From contig NZ_SPQQ01000008.1 of the NCBI RefSeq assembly GCF_004766045.1, positions 191,297-255,296 on the forward strand: a stretch of DNA of 64,000 nucleotides. The letters are read 5' to 3'. The notes under the pieces are model-generated. The model was given only the letters and a program-made list of their open reading frames with translations. It did not search any database and was not told where the DNA came from. The first letter of the stretch is position 1. Every line of letters begins with the position of its first letter. Made by a program: the position numbers and the translations under genes. The DNA comes from Desulfosporosinus fructosivorans. GTDB lineage: Bacteria; Bacillota; Desulfitobacteriia; Desulfitobacteriales; Desulfitobacteriaceae. This document shows, one piece after another, positions 25,115 through 34,652 of this stretch.

Positions 25115-26593
25115 ATGAGAACAAGAGCTCAGTATATCGAGGGGTTAAGTAAGATGAAAAGGAACCTCTACTTTAATGGAGGAATGATTGATCGTTTAGA
25201 TCCTCTTCAAGAGGGGGCCCTCAACGTCATGGGTTTAACGTTTGATGCAGCTTGGGACCCCGCTAGTAAAGATCTTTGCACAGCTACCTCTCATATCACT
25301 GGAGAAACCATCAACCGCTTTAACCACATTCACCAAAATACGGATGACTTGCACAAGAAACAAGACATGACTCGGTTCTTAGTGAACAAGGTTGGGCAGT
25401 GCATTCAACGGTGTATGGGGATTGACGCTTCCAATGCAATTAATGCAGTGTCTTTTGAGGCTCAGAAGTCTCCAAAAGCCAAGACAGCCTACCATGACAA
25501 CTGGCTTAAGTGGCTAGAACGGTTTCAGAGAGAAGATCTCGTCGTAAGTTGTGCGCAGACGGATGCTAAAGGTGAGCGCTTGAAGCGACCAGCGGAGCAG
25601 GATGATCCAGATATGTATGTGCACGTGGTGGAGGAACGGAGTGATGGGATTGTTGTGCGCGGCTGCAAAGTTCATATCTCGGAAGCCTCAATTTCTGACG
25701 AGATCCTAGTTGTCCCGAACCGTGCCCTGCAAAAGGGGGAAGAAGCATATGCATTGGCCTTTGCAGTTCCTTCAGACTATGAAGGAGTCAAGCAAATTGT
25801 CCACTTTCACAATTATCGCAAGCGTGACACCTATCAGCGGGGGATTGAATACGGTTACACGGACTCTTATGTCATTTTTGATGATTGTTTCATTCCTTGG
25901 GAACGCGTGTTTCTGTGTGGGGAAACTCAGCACGGTGGTATGACAGCGCTACTATTTGCTCTGTTCCATCGTCATTCCTATTCGGGTTGTAAACCTGCCA
26001 TGCTCGACTATGTTATTGGTATGGGTGCCCTAGCTGCGGAAATCAATGGCATTGAAAAGACTCCGCATGTACGCGAACTGTTATCCAAACTAATCATGAC
26101 TGGTGAGCTTGGCTATGCAGCTGGCTACACGTCCTCAGCTCTCGCCAAGCCAGAAGTTTATATGCCAGGTTTAGGGGTTGTGCCGTACGGACCCGGCAGC
26201 TATATTCCAAATTCTATTTATGCCAATGTGGGTAGATGCCTGACCGGTGAAGCCGTGTTCCATGAGCAAGAAATTCTCTGTGACATTGCTGGGGGTATGC
26301 CCGCTACCTTCCCATATGAAAATGACTTGACTAACCCTGAAATCAAAAATCTTTTGGAAAAATACCTAAATCGCAATCCGAAAATCCCGATTGAGGAGCA
26401 AATTAAATTTTGGATGAACTTCATTGATTTCGGTCTCTCTGGTTCCGCAGGCGCCACGCTGTATGGAGCTTATCATGGTGGTGGTTCTCCGATTATGGAA
26501 CAAATCGCTATCACCTCCCAGTATGACATGGAGTCCAAGAAAGATATTGTCAGGGCAATCGCAGGAATGAAACCCAGATCGAAAAAGAAATAG
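25115..26593 (+). CDS. 4-hydroxybutyryl-CoA dehydratase/vinylacetyl-CoA isomerase family enzyme
   Basis: 492 residues of the flavin/4Fe-4S dehydratase family, related to 4-hydroxyphenylacetate 3-hydroxylase. The four cluster ligands of the clostridial enzyme (C99, C103, H292, C299) have counterparts: Cys96 and Cys100 in GQCIQRCMG, and His285 and Cys292 in FHRHSYSGCK, with the same spacing. This supports dehydratase rather than monooxygenase function (established for AbfD), by ketyl-radical elimination to crotonyl-CoA. ATG 25115 is preferred to 25109 because AAAGGAG then has proper spacing. The exact substrate, 4-hydroxybutyryl-CoA or an analogue, is inferred. Confidence 0.85.
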   Translation: MRTRAQYIEGLSKMKRNLYFNGGMIDRLDPLQEGALNVMGLTFDAAWDPASKDLCTATSHITGETINRFNHIHQNTDDLHKKQDMTRFLVNKVGQCIQRCMGIDASNAINAVSFEAQKSPKAKTAYHDNWLKWLERFQREDLVVSCAQTDAKGERLKRPAEQDDPDMYVHVVEERSDGIVVRGCKVHISEASISDEILVVPNRALQKGEEAYALAFAVPSDYEGVKQIVHFHNYRKRDTYQRGIEYGYTDSYVIFDDCFIPWERVFLCGETQHGGMTALLFALFHRHSYSGCKPAMLDYVIGMGALAAEINGIEKTPHVRELLSKLIMTGELGYAAGYTSSALAKPEVYMPGLGVVPYGPGSYIPNSIYANVGRCLTGEAVFHEQEILCDIAGGMPATFPYENDLTNPEIKNLLEKYLNRNPKIPIEEQIKFWMNFIDFGLSGSAGATLYGAYHGGGSPIMEQIAITSQYDMESKKDIVRAIAGMKPRSKKK

Positions 26594-26620
26594 GTAAGGT
26601 AAAGTAAAGGAGGAATATTT

Positions 26621-28435
26621 ATGGCTAGCAAGTTTATATATAGTAATCGTGACCACAAATTCATCATTAAAGAATGGCTGGATGGGAAGAAAATTTTGGG
26701 ATTGAAGCGTTTTCAAGATTATCTCAGTATTGAGGATGTCGATGGAATACTTGATCAATCCTTAAAAATGAGTCGAGAAATCGTGGCACCTACGAATGAC
26801 GACGGAGATACAATCGGGGCGATCTTTAAAGATGGAAAAGTTACAGTTCCGCCTTCCTTCCATAAAGCCTTTAAGTTTATTCAAGAAAATGGCTGGGGTG
26901 CCAGCAATAGCGACGTCGAAGGAGAAGGTTCCCTTCCTGAGATTCTGAACGAAGCGGTTCGGGAGTATATTATTGGAGCCAACCCTGCTATGTCCCCCTA
27001 TATTGGGTTGTGCGGGGGCATAGCGTCCGTGATTAAAGCGTTTGGCTCACCTGAACAGATCGCCCTCTATACCCCAAAAATGTTTGAGGGTGTTTGGGAA
27101 GGGACTATGTGTTTGACGGAACCTGGTGGCGGTTCTGACGTGGGAGATATGACGACCAAAGCTTACCCCACAGATAACCCGTTAATTTACATGGTCAAAG
27201 GGACAAAATGCTTCATTACCGGAGGGGATCATGATCTAACGGAAAATATTATTCATCTGGTGCTAGCTAGAGCGGATGGTGCAGCCCCTGGTACCAAAGG
27301 ACTATCGTTATTCATTGTACCAAAAGTTTGGGTTAATGAAGATGGCAGTCTGGGAGAATCCAACGATGTTTCGACCGTTGGCATCGAACACAAGTTGGGG
27401 CTCAAGGGTTCATCCACGGCTGTGCTTAGCTTCGGAGAGGAAGGTCAATGTCGCGGGATTTTGTTAGGCAGTCCGCCGGATGAAAAAGGGGTTGGGCAGG
27501 GTATAGCCCAAATGTTTAAGATGATTAATGGTTCACGGATGGATACTGGGCACAGTGCCCTGGCCGTGGCGACTGTGGCCTATAACAATGCAGTTCACTA
27601 TGCCAAGGAGCGCATTCAAGGTCGACCTATTCACAATCCGAAAGGGAATAGAGTCCCTATCATCCAGCATGAAGATGTCCGCCGTATGCTGCTCACCCAG
27701 AAGGCAACGCTAGAAGCAATGCGAGCTATGATTTTTAAGGGTTACTACTATTTGGACTTAATTGAATTTGGGGATGATCCGGCAGATATTAGTGCAGCTA
27801 AACGTTCTATTGAAGTTATCACGCCTTTAGTTAAGGCTTATTGTTCTGACCAAGGGTGGTTAATGATTACCGAGGCAATTCAGGTTTTTGCTGGTTATGG
27901 GTTTACCGAGGAATACCCAGTGGCGCGTCAAGCTAGGGATGTGAAAATTTACTCCATCTGGGAAGGTACTAATTTTATTCAGTCGATGGACCTTGTCGGT
28001 CGTAAGTGGAGTTTGGATAAGGGCAGTGTCTTCAAAGAATGGATGATGGAGATGGTTTCATTTGTTCAATCTAACCAGAATCATCAAGTCTTTGCTCGTG
28101 AGTTCGAAGTGTTGGGTAAAGCCTTAATGGCCTATCAGGAACTCATGGGTACTGTCTTAGGCTATTTTAAGGAAAATATAAGACTAGTTCCGCTGTATAG
28201 TACGAGAATCTTGCGGATTACAGCAGAGCTCTATGGTGGCTGCTTGTTAATGCAACAGGCATTAGTGTCTCAGCAGAAATTGGACGAAGGCAACGTTGAC
28301 AAAGCTTTTTATGCTGGCAAAGTCTTTAGTGCCAAATTTTTTGTACTTAATATTGTTCCAGATGTGGCAGCAACTGTGCGGATTATTAAAGAAGCCGACA
28401 CTTCGGCGATCGACATTCCTGAAGAGGCTTTTTAA
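26621..28435 (+). CDS. Acyl-CoA dehydrogenase, long (DmdC/AcdA-like) type
   Basis: 604 residues. The N-terminal extension is followed by the FAD-binding acyl-CoA dehydrogenase core (MCLTEPGGGSDVGD; TKCFITGGDHD; GYGFTEEYPVARQARDVKI; WEGTNFIQSMDLVGRK) and a C-terminal ~120-residue acyl-CoA dehydrogenase C-domain. This architecture is that of 3-methylmercaptopropionyl-CoA dehydrogenase-like and related medium-chain enzymes, distinct from the FadE at 14550. It follows the dehydratase gene after 27 bases with AAAGGAGG. No EtfAB gene is nearby; the Fe-S proteins of the adjacent operon could be part of its electron path (inference). Confidence 0.9.
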   Translation: MASKFIYSNRDHKFIIKEWLDGKKILGLKRFQDYLSIEDVDGILDQSLKMSREIVAPTNDDGDTIGAIFKDGKVTVPPSFHKAFKFIQENGWGASNSDVEGEGSLPEILNEAVREYIIGANPAMSPYIGLCGGIASVIKAFGSPEQIALYTPKMFEGVWEGTMCLTEPGGGSDVGDMTTKAYPTDNPLIYMVKGTKCFITGGDHDLTENIIHLVLARADGAAPGTKGLSLFIVPKVWVNEDGSLGESNDVSTVGIEHKLGLKGSSTAVLSFGEEGQCRGILLGSPPDEKGVGQGIAQMFKMINGSRMDTGHSALAVATVAYNNAVHYAKERIQGRPIHNPKGNRVPIIQHEDVRRMLLTQKATLEAMRAMIFKGYYYLDLIEFGDDPADISAAKRSIEVITPLVKAYCSDQGWLMITEAIQVFAGYGFTEEYPVARQARDVKIYSIWEGTNFIQSMDLVGRKWSLDKGSVFKEWMMEMVSFVQSNQNHQVFAREFEVLGKALMAYQELMGTVLGYFKENIRLVPLYSTRILRITAELYGGCLLMQQALVSQQKLDEGNVDKAFYAGKVFSAKFFVLNIVPDVAATVRIIKEADTSAIDIPEEAF

Positions 28436-28438
28436 AAA

Positions 28439-29308
28439 ATGTTTACGAAATTACTACCGAATTTTTACTTTGTGTCCGGAGAGCAAAACGGACAATTTCC
28501 TTACAGTAACGGGCTGATGCTTGAAACTGGGTTAAGGGTGTTGGTTGATACGGGATTCGGGATCAGTCGTAGGGAAGCGATAAAGGCTGCAGGCAAAGTA
28601 GATGTAATCATTAATACCCATTTTCATATTGACCATGCTTACGGGAATCAATTCTTTCCCGAGGCCCAGATTTGGGCCCATGCTTTAGATGCTCCTCCAT
28701 TACGTTCTCAGGAGCAATTTAGAGCATTCACCGGATTTTCAGGGGGTCGTGAATTCCCTGATTTTCCTGGGGGACTTCCAGCGCAAGTCGTAGATCGAGA
28801 ATTAGAAGATGAGGAAGTCTTAGATTTTGGAGAGATTGTATTAAAGGTGATACACACTCCAGGTCATACTCCGGGGCACATTTCTCTCTTTGAACCAAAG
28901 GCCGGAATATTGTTTTCTGGGGATATTGATTTATCCCCGTTTGGACCATGGTATGGCAATATTCGTTCCGACCTCGAGGAGCTTAGATGTTCAATCAAGC
29001 GTCTTATTGCGCTAAATCCCAAGGTAATATTGACGGGTCATAGTGATATTATTTCCGATAATATCCAGGGGAGATTAAGAAAATATGCAGAGAAGCTGGA
29101 TCTTCGAGACGAAAAGATTTTACACCACCTAAGGGCTTCTAAAACGTTAGAAGAACTGGTAGACATGAAAATTATCTACCATCGTTTTCCGGAACCTCAA
29201 AAGCTCTACCGTTTCTTTGAAAAAACTATGCTCGAAAAACACCTACACAGCTTATTAGGTCAGAGGAAGGTTGTTGTACAAAACCAAAAATTTATGGCTT
29301 ATGCTTGA
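28439..29308 (+). CDS. Metallo-beta-lactamase-fold hydrolase
   Basis: 289 residues. Metal motif HFHIDHAYG (His61, His63, Asp65, His66), then HTPGHTPGHIS, the bridging Asp in LFSGDIDLS, and LTGHSD. It starts 3 bases after the preceding stop codon, with no clear ribosome-binding site, so it is probably translationally coupled. Only distantly similar to the MBL protein at 16539. A CoA-thioesterase or lactonase role would fit an operon that handles hydroxyacyl-CoA, but there is no direct evidence. Confidence 0.85.
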   Translation: MFTKLLPNFYFVSGEQNGQFPYSNGLMLETGLRVLVDTGFGISRREAIKAAGKVDVIINTHFHIDHAYGNQFFPEAQIWAHALDAPPLRSQEQFRAFTGFSGGREFPDFPGGLPAQVVDRELEDEEVLDFGEIVLKVIHTPGHTPGHISLFEPKAGILFSGDIDLSPFGPWYGNIRSDLEELRCSIKRLIALNPKVILTGHSDIISDNIQGRLRKYAEKLDLRDEKILHHLRASKTLEELVDMKIIYHRFPEPQKLYRFFEKTMLEKHLHSLLGQRKVVVQNQKFMAYA

Positions 29309-29324
29309 AAGGTGGTTAGTTGTT

Positions 29325-29939
29325 ATGGATATTAAACTGGCTATGCAGGAGCGGCGTAGCATCCGTAATTATAAGTCCGAACCAGTAGCTGAGGAGCTAC
29401 TACAGGAATTGCTGGAAGCTGCACGCTTAGCTCCATCCGGGACTAATCAGCAACCTTGGCGTTTCGTCATCGTCAAGAAACAAGATATGAAAGAACGAAT
29501 TCAAGCTGCAGCATTTAATCAAAAATTTCTTAGTCAGGCACCAATTCTCTTAGTTTGTTGTGCAGACCTTAGTACCTATGCTCACAATACTAGAAAAAGG
29601 CTGCAAGAACTGGTCGATGCGGGCGCTTTCGGTTCGGAAGCATTGGATAGTTACCCCAACATTGATGGTCCTAAAGACGCCAACACCTTAAAAGGATATA
29701 TTCCACATGCTATGTTAAATGTGGCTATAGCAATGGAACACATAGCGTTGCGCGCTGTTTCGTTGGGTTTGGGAACTTGTTTTGTGCAGTTGATGAGAGC
29801 AAAGCAGGTTGCTGAGATCTTGGAATTGCCAGAACATCTTGTAATTACAGGGTTGATGCCAATCGGGTATCCAGATCAGAATCCTGCAGCTCGCCCGCGA
29901 GTAAGTAGTCAAGAAATTGTCTATAAAGTGGTGGAATAA
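29325..29939 (+). CDS. Nitroreductase-family flavoprotein
   Basis: 204 residues with the FMN-binding signature at the start (QERRSIRNYKSEPV, then LEAARLAPSGTNQQPWRFVIV) and the C-terminal GLGTCFVQL...PIGYPDQNPAARPR segment of NAD(P)H-dependent oxidoreductases. ATG 29325 follows AAGGTGG; earlier in-frame codons overlap the preceding gene. It may reduce an enoyl or quinone-like substrate in this operon, or serve as an NAD(P)H-flavin reductase; specificity cannot be read from sequence. Confidence 0.88.
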   Translation: MDIKLAMQERRSIRNYKSEPVAEELLQELLEAARLAPSGTNQQPWRFVIVKKQDMKERIQAAAFNQKFLSQAPILLVCCADLSTYAHNTRKRLQELVDAGAFGSEALDSYPNIDGPKDANTLKGYIPHAMLNVAIAMEHIALRAVSLGLGTCFVQLMRAKQVAEILELPEHLVITGLMPIGYPDQNPAARPRVSSQEIVYKVVE

Positions 29940-30017
29940 TTGGAGAAACATTCTCTGGCTTAGCTCGGGGAGATGGAACGATGGCGGGATAACTGATTAA
30001 TTAGGAGGTGCAATAAA

Positions 30018-30884
30018 TTGAAAGTAGAAGACATTAAAAGGATTTGTGTTGTTGGGGCTGGTAACATGGGGCATCAAATTGCTTTGAGTGCTGCTCTAGC
30101 CGGTTATAAGGTCAGTTGTACAGACATTAGCCAAGAAATGCTAACCAAAGCAGAAAGCTTTGCCCGCACTTATCTGCCAGAGCGAGTTGCTAAAGGGAAA
30201 TTGACACAAGAACAGGCGGATCTGGGAATGGAAAATATTTCGTTTCTCCAAAACCTTGAATTAGCAGCTGGTGATGCTGATTTTGTGATCGAGGCAGCTG
30301 TCGAAAAGATTACCATTAAACGAAAGCTTTTCGAGGACTTAGATCGAATTGCTCCTCCTCATGCGATCTTGGCTACTAACAGTTCTTTTATAGTCAGTTC
30401 AAAGATTGCCGATGCCACGAAGCGACCGGATAAAGTGTGCAACATGCACTTCTTTAATCCTGCTCTGATTATGAAATTAGTAGAAGTGGTACAAGGTCCC
30501 CATACTTCCACCGAGACTGCCCAAGTTACTATGGATTTATGCAAAAAAATGGGCAAAAGTGGGGCTTGGCTTAAGAAAGAGATTTATGGTTTCTTAGTGA
30601 ATCGGATACTTGCCGCGCTTCTCAATGAAGCTCAATTTCTCGCCGATATGGGGATTGCTACACCAGAAGAGATCGATATGGCAGTAACTAATGCTTTGGG
30701 GCATCCGATGGGCCCCTTCCGCTTGATGGATTTCACAGGCATTGATCTTGCCTATTATATTGGCATGGAACGTTACCAGGAAACTCGTGACCCTAAAGAC
30801 AAGCCCTCACCACTAATCGTTGAGAAATTTGCTAAAGGGGAATGGGGCATGAAAACTAAGAAGGGCTTTTACTCTTACGAGTAA
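30018..30884 (+). CDS. 3-hydroxyacyl-CoA dehydrogenase (Hbd/PaaH type)
   Basis: 288-residue single-function dehydrogenase: Rossmann motif GAGNMGHQIALSAALAG, catalytic region MHFFNPALIMKLVEVV, NAD-domain linker, and C-terminal dimerisation domain (NALGHPMGPFRLMDFTGID). TTG start with TTAGGAGGTG upstream. It works on short-chain (S)-3-hydroxyacyl-CoA, converting it to the 3-oxo form for the downstream thiolase. Within the same operon FadN (32254) offers a second dehydrogenase activity, so the two probably differ in chain length or branching. Confidence 0.92.
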   Translation: MKVEDIKRICVVGAGNMGHQIALSAALAGYKVSCTDISQEMLTKAESFARTYLPERVAKGKLTQEQADLGMENISFLQNLELAAGDADFVIEAAVEKITIKRKLFEDLDRIAPPHAILATNSSFIVSSKIADATKRPDKVCNMHFFNPALIMKLVEVVQGPHTSTETAQVTMDLCKKMGKSGAWLKKEIYGFLVNRILAALLNEAQFLADMGIATPEEIDMAVTNALGHPMGPFRLMDFTGIDLAYYIGMERYQETRDPKDKPSPLIVEKFAKGEWGMKTKKGFYSYE

Positions 30885-30914
30885 AAAGAATTACAGAGAA
30901 TAGGGGGTGTATCG

Positions 30915-32219
30915 ATGGCTAAAGCAGCACCTGTTTCAATTGTAAAAGTAACAAACGTCTACGAGTCACTTCAGGAAAGTTTGCGTTTAAGCGATGGACT
31001 AGCGGATTTGAACACCCAGGATAGGATCTTGATTAAGCCCAATATTGTTAGTTGGGATTTTGACCTACCGTTTCCTCCCTATGGCGTAGTGACTACCAGT
31101 GTTGTGATCAGTGCTCTCGTACGCATCCTGGCTGATCATGGTTTTAGAGACGTAACCATTGGCGAAGGTGCTCTTCCAGGATTAAGCCCTGATGGAGATG
31201 TCGTATACGAAACTTTAGGATATAGAACATTGCAAGAGCGCTACGGCGTCAAACTAGTGGACTTTAACAAAGGAGAGTTTCTGTCCATCGATTATGGCGA
31301 TGGCCTTATGCTTGATATTGCCAAGCAGGCTATAGAAGCGGACAAGATCATTAACGTCCCTGTGTTAAAAACGCACAATCAGGCTAAAGTGTCTTTAGGA
31401 ATTAAAAATCTTAAAGGATGTCTTAATAAAAAGTCGAAACAGTCTTGCCATGGCATAGGAGATCAGGAACTTAGTCGTATGTTTCCCCGTATCATTGATA
31501 AGCTACCTGTGGCTTTGACCATTATCGATGGACTTTATACCCTGGAAAAAGGCCCCGGACCTACGGGAAAAGCCTTTAGGAAAAATCTATTAATTTCTTC
31601 TCGTGATCCGTTTGCCTGTGATCTGGTAGGAGCGGCCATCCTCGGTTATCAAGCTAAAGAAGTGGCTCATTTATGCAATTATGCTCAAAGCCACGGGCGC
31701 AGTTTGGAATTGGCAGATTATGAGGTGAAAGGAGAGAACGTGGCAGATCACCAGGAATATGTAACGTATGATTGGGAGTGGTCCGAGGAAGATACTGGAC
31801 CAGCTGGGTTTGAAAAGCGTGGCATCACAGGGCTGGCAATCCGTAAGTATGACAGTAGTCTGTGTACGGGTTGTTCGGTACAATATAATCCTATGCTGAT
31901 CCTTCTTTCTTCAGCATTTAAAGGGGAGCCTTTCCCAAATGTCGAGGTAGTAAGTGGCAAGCAACATTTGGCAGCCAACAGTTTTGACAATACCGTGCTC
32001 TTCGGAAAGTGCGCCTGCCACCTTAATAAGAATAATCCCAATATCAAAAAGGCTATTCCAATCTGGGGATGTCCACCTGATTTGGAAAAATTTGTTGAGT
32101 TGTTGGCTAAAGAGGGCATTGAATGTGATTATAAGGAGTATGTACGCTTTCGTCACTACTTGTTCGGTCGGTATAAGGAAAGTGAGGGTTTCAGTCTCGC
32201 CGACTGGTCAGTGAAATAA
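30915..32219 (+). CDS. DUF362-domain protein
   Basis: 434 residues beginning with the DUF362 pattern (VSIVKVTNVYESLQESL ... ILIKPNIVSW ... VTIGEGALPG ... INVPVLKTHNQAKVSLGIKNLKGC). Many DUF362 proteins carry a ferredoxin-like Fe-S domain; this one instead has scattered cysteines in the C-terminal part (LCTGCSVQYNP, GKCACHLN, IWGCPPD) that could hold a cluster. Cytoplasmic. Function is not established for the family; co-transcription with acyl-CoA genes hints at a redox role. ATG with AGGGGGTG upstream. Confidence 0.82.
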   Translation: MAKAAPVSIVKVTNVYESLQESLRLSDGLADLNTQDRILIKPNIVSWDFDLPFPPYGVVTTSVVISALVRILADHGFRDVTIGEGALPGLSPDGDVVYETLGYRTLQERYGVKLVDFNKGEFLSIDYGDGLMLDIAKQAIEADKIINVPVLKTHNQAKVSLGIKNLKGCLNKKSKQSCHGIGDQELSRMFPRIIDKLPVALTIIDGLYTLEKGPGPTGKAFRKNLLISSRDPFACDLVGAAILGYQAKEVAHLCNYAQSHGRSLELADYEVKGENVADHQEYVTYDWEWSEEDTGPAGFEKRGITGLAIRKYDSSLCTGCSVQYNPMLILLSSAFKGEPFPNVEVVSGKQHLAANSFDNTVLFGKCACHLNKNNPNIKKAIPIWGCPPDLEKFVELLAKEGIECDYKEYVRFRHYLFGRYKESEGFSLADWSVK

Positions 32220-32253
32220 CGATACGCCCAACAGAAATGAGAGGAGGATGGAA

Positions 32254-34641
32254 ATGCAGATTTATAAAGTAGCGGTATTAGGGTCAGGTGTTATGGGGAG
32301 TACCATTGCTGCCCATTTGGCCAATGCAGGAATCCCAAGCCTATTGTTGGATATTGTCCCTTCCAAACTATCGGCGAAAGAAGAAGCCGCAGGACTAACC
32401 TTGGAGGATCGTTCGGTCCGAGACAGCATTGCTCAAACTAATAAAGGGAAATTATTAAAGATGAATCCCGCTCCGTTTTTAGTCCCAGAGTTTGCGGATC
32501 GAATTGAGGTTGGGAACCTAAGTGATGATTTAGGGCGTTTAAGCGAAGTTGATTGGGTGATTGAGGTTGTTGTAGAACGTCTTGACATCAAAGTAGATCT
32601 CTTTAAAAAAGTTGCGGCGCAGGTTCGCCCAGGTACGATTGTTACTTCTAATACCTCGGGGATTTCTTTGCAATCTATGGTTGAGGGGCTCCCAGAGAGT
32701 TTCACACGGTATTTTCTAGGGACGCACTTTTTTAATCCCCCGCGTTACATGAAACTCTTAGAAATTATCCCAGGTCCCGATACCGACCCAAACGTCATCA
32801 GATTCCTCTGCGAATTTGGGGAGAGAGTCTTGGGCAAAGGTGTTGTCATGGCCAAAGATACGCCCAATTTTATTGCGAACCGGATAGGGGCCATCGGTTC
32901 ACCAGTGATTCTTAAAGAAATGTTGCGTACTGGGTTAACCGTTGATGAAGTGGATGCCTTGACGGGACCCGTTATGGGACGCCCGCGGAGCGCATCGTTT
33001 CGGACGATAGATCTCGTTGGCTTGGATACGTTTATCCATTCGAATAATAATGTAGCTAATGGAGTGCCTTCGGAAAAGGAGAACTTTGTTTTACCTGAAT
33101 TTATCCAAACTATGCTGACAAATGGGTGGTTGGGCGATAAAACAAAGCAAGGCTTTTACAAAAAGTCCAGAGGTCCTAAAGGTAAAGTTATTGAAGTACT
33201 AGATATTCAATCCATGACCTATGGTCCACAGAAAATTGTAGAATTTGCTTCCTTAGAAAAAGCAAAAGCGGCAAAGAGCCTGCCAGAGAAGCTTCGAACC
33301 TTAGTTAGCGGAGATGACATTGGGGCAGAGTTCGCTTGGAATGTTATAAAATCATCTCTGCTTTATGCAGCCACGATAGTTAAGGATATTGCTGAAGATA
33401 TTACTGGAATCGACGAAGCTATGCGTTGGGGCTACAATTGGGAAATGGGTCCGTTTGAACTATGGGATGCACTGGGAGTCAAAGCAACTGCGGATCGTAT
33501 CGTCTCTGAAGGTGGCACACTGCCCCCGCTCGTACAAGAATTACTAACTAAGGGTCATAAAAGCTTCTATCAGAAGAATGATGCAGGACAAACTTCTTAC
33601 TATGATGCTGGAACCTATCATCAAAAAGCAGTAAGCCCATACACTTTCTCGATGAAACGAGCTCATCAGGAAGGCAAGGTCATCTCGGGCAATGCTGGTG
33701 CAAGTCTGATTGACCTCGGAGATGGTGTAGCGTGTTTGGAATTCCACTCACCGAGTAATTCCATCGGAGCTGATATTCTTAATATGATTCATAAGTCGTT
33801 AGAAGAAGTCGAAAAAAATTATCTTGGGCTGGTGATCGGTAATCAAGGAAAGAATTTCTGCGTGGGCGCAAACCTTATGCAGATCCTCTTAGAAGCTGAA
33901 GAAGAAAATTGGGATGAACTAGATTTCATGGTGCGTGCATTCCAGAATGGGACCATGGCCTTGAAATATGCCAAGAAACCAGTTGTTTCAGCTCCTTTTG
34001 GAATGACACTTGGTGGTGGTGCGGAAATTTGTCTCCACTCGCACGCTATTCAAGCCTCTTCTGAGACCTATATGGGACTTGTTGAACTGGGGGTGGGTCT
34101 AATTCCTGGCGGTGGTGGAACCAAGGAAATGGCTGTTCGGGCGATGGAAGGAATTCTTCCGGGCGTGCAAGTTGCACCAGATTACTTCTTTGCTAAGCGG
34201 TTCGAAGCGGTTGCGATGGCCCAAGTGTCGACAAGCGCAGAAAAAGCGCGTCAGCTTGGTTTCTTGCGTGACCATGACAGATATAGTATGAGTCCTGAGC
34301 ATATAATTATGGATGCTAAGGCACGGGTCATCGACTTGGCTCGTAACTTCCGGCCTAATTTACCAACCAAGGTTAAAATGGGAGGGGCTGGAGTTCGCGC
34401 CACCTTGGAAGTGGCACTTTATGGAATGCGCCAAGGCAATTACATTTCAGAGTATGATATGTATTTAGGCAAAAAACTTGCCTTTGCCATGACCGGTGGG
34501 GATCGGCCAGCAGGCATGCTCGTGGATGAGCAATATCTCTTGGATGTTGAACGTGAAGCTTTTATGAGCTTACTTGGTGAACCAAAGACCCAGGATCGTA
34601 TTCGATACATGCTCGCTAAAGGTAAGCCATTACGGAATTAG
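32254..34641 (+). CDS. fadN: 3-hydroxyacyl-CoA dehydrogenase/enoyl-CoA hydratase fusion FadN (copy 2)
   Basis: A 795-residue paralogue of the protein at 10936-13323, the same length with no evident gaps, and even the leader GAGAGGAGGATGGAAATGCAG is shared. Same domain order and conserved catalytic motifs (GSGVMGSTIAAHLANAGIP, LGTHFFNPPRYMKLLEI, GLVELGVGLIPGGGG). Differences cluster in the linker (around residues 325-480), while the hydratase half is almost unchanged. Here it lies in the sigma-54 operon rather than under FadR control. It is thus a second set of beta-oxidation enzymes for this pathway's products. Confidence 0.92.
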   Translation: MQIYKVAVLGSGVMGSTIAAHLANAGIPSLLLDIVPSKLSAKEEAAGLTLEDRSVRDSIAQTNKGKLLKMNPAPFLVPEFADRIEVGNLSDDLGRLSEVDWVIEVVVERLDIKVDLFKKVAAQVRPGTIVTSNTSGISLQSMVEGLPESFTRYFLGTHFFNPPRYMKLLEIIPGPDTDPNVIRFLCEFGERVLGKGVVMAKDTPNFIANRIGAIGSPVILKEMLRTGLTVDEVDALTGPVMGRPRSASFRTIDLVGLDTFIHSNNNVANGVPSEKENFVLPEFIQTMLTNGWLGDKTKQGFYKKSRGPKGKVIEVLDIQSMTYGPQKIVEFASLEKAKAAKSLPEKLRTLVSGDDIGAEFAWNVIKSSLLYAATIVKDIAEDITGIDEAMRWGYNWEMGPFELWDALGVKATADRIVSEGGTLPPLVQELLTKGHKSFYQKNDAGQTSYYDAGTYHQKAVSPYTFSMKRAHQEGKVISGNAGASLIDLGDGVACLEFHSPSNSIGADILNMIHKSLEEVEKNYLGLVIGNQGKNFCVGANLMQILLEAEEENWDELDFMVRAFQNGTMALKYAKKPVVSAPFGMTLGGGAEICLHSHAIQASSETYMGLVELGVGLIPGGGGTKEMAVRAMEGILPGVQVAPDYFFAKRFEAVAMAQVSTSAEKARQLGFLRDHDRYSMSPEHIIMDAKARVIDLARNFRPNLPTKVKMGGAGVRATLEVALYGMRQGNYISEYDMYLGKKLAFAMTGGDRPAGMLVDEQYLLDVEREAFMSLLGEPKTQDRIRYMLAKGKPLRN

Positions 34642-34652
34642 GGGGGAAAAGC

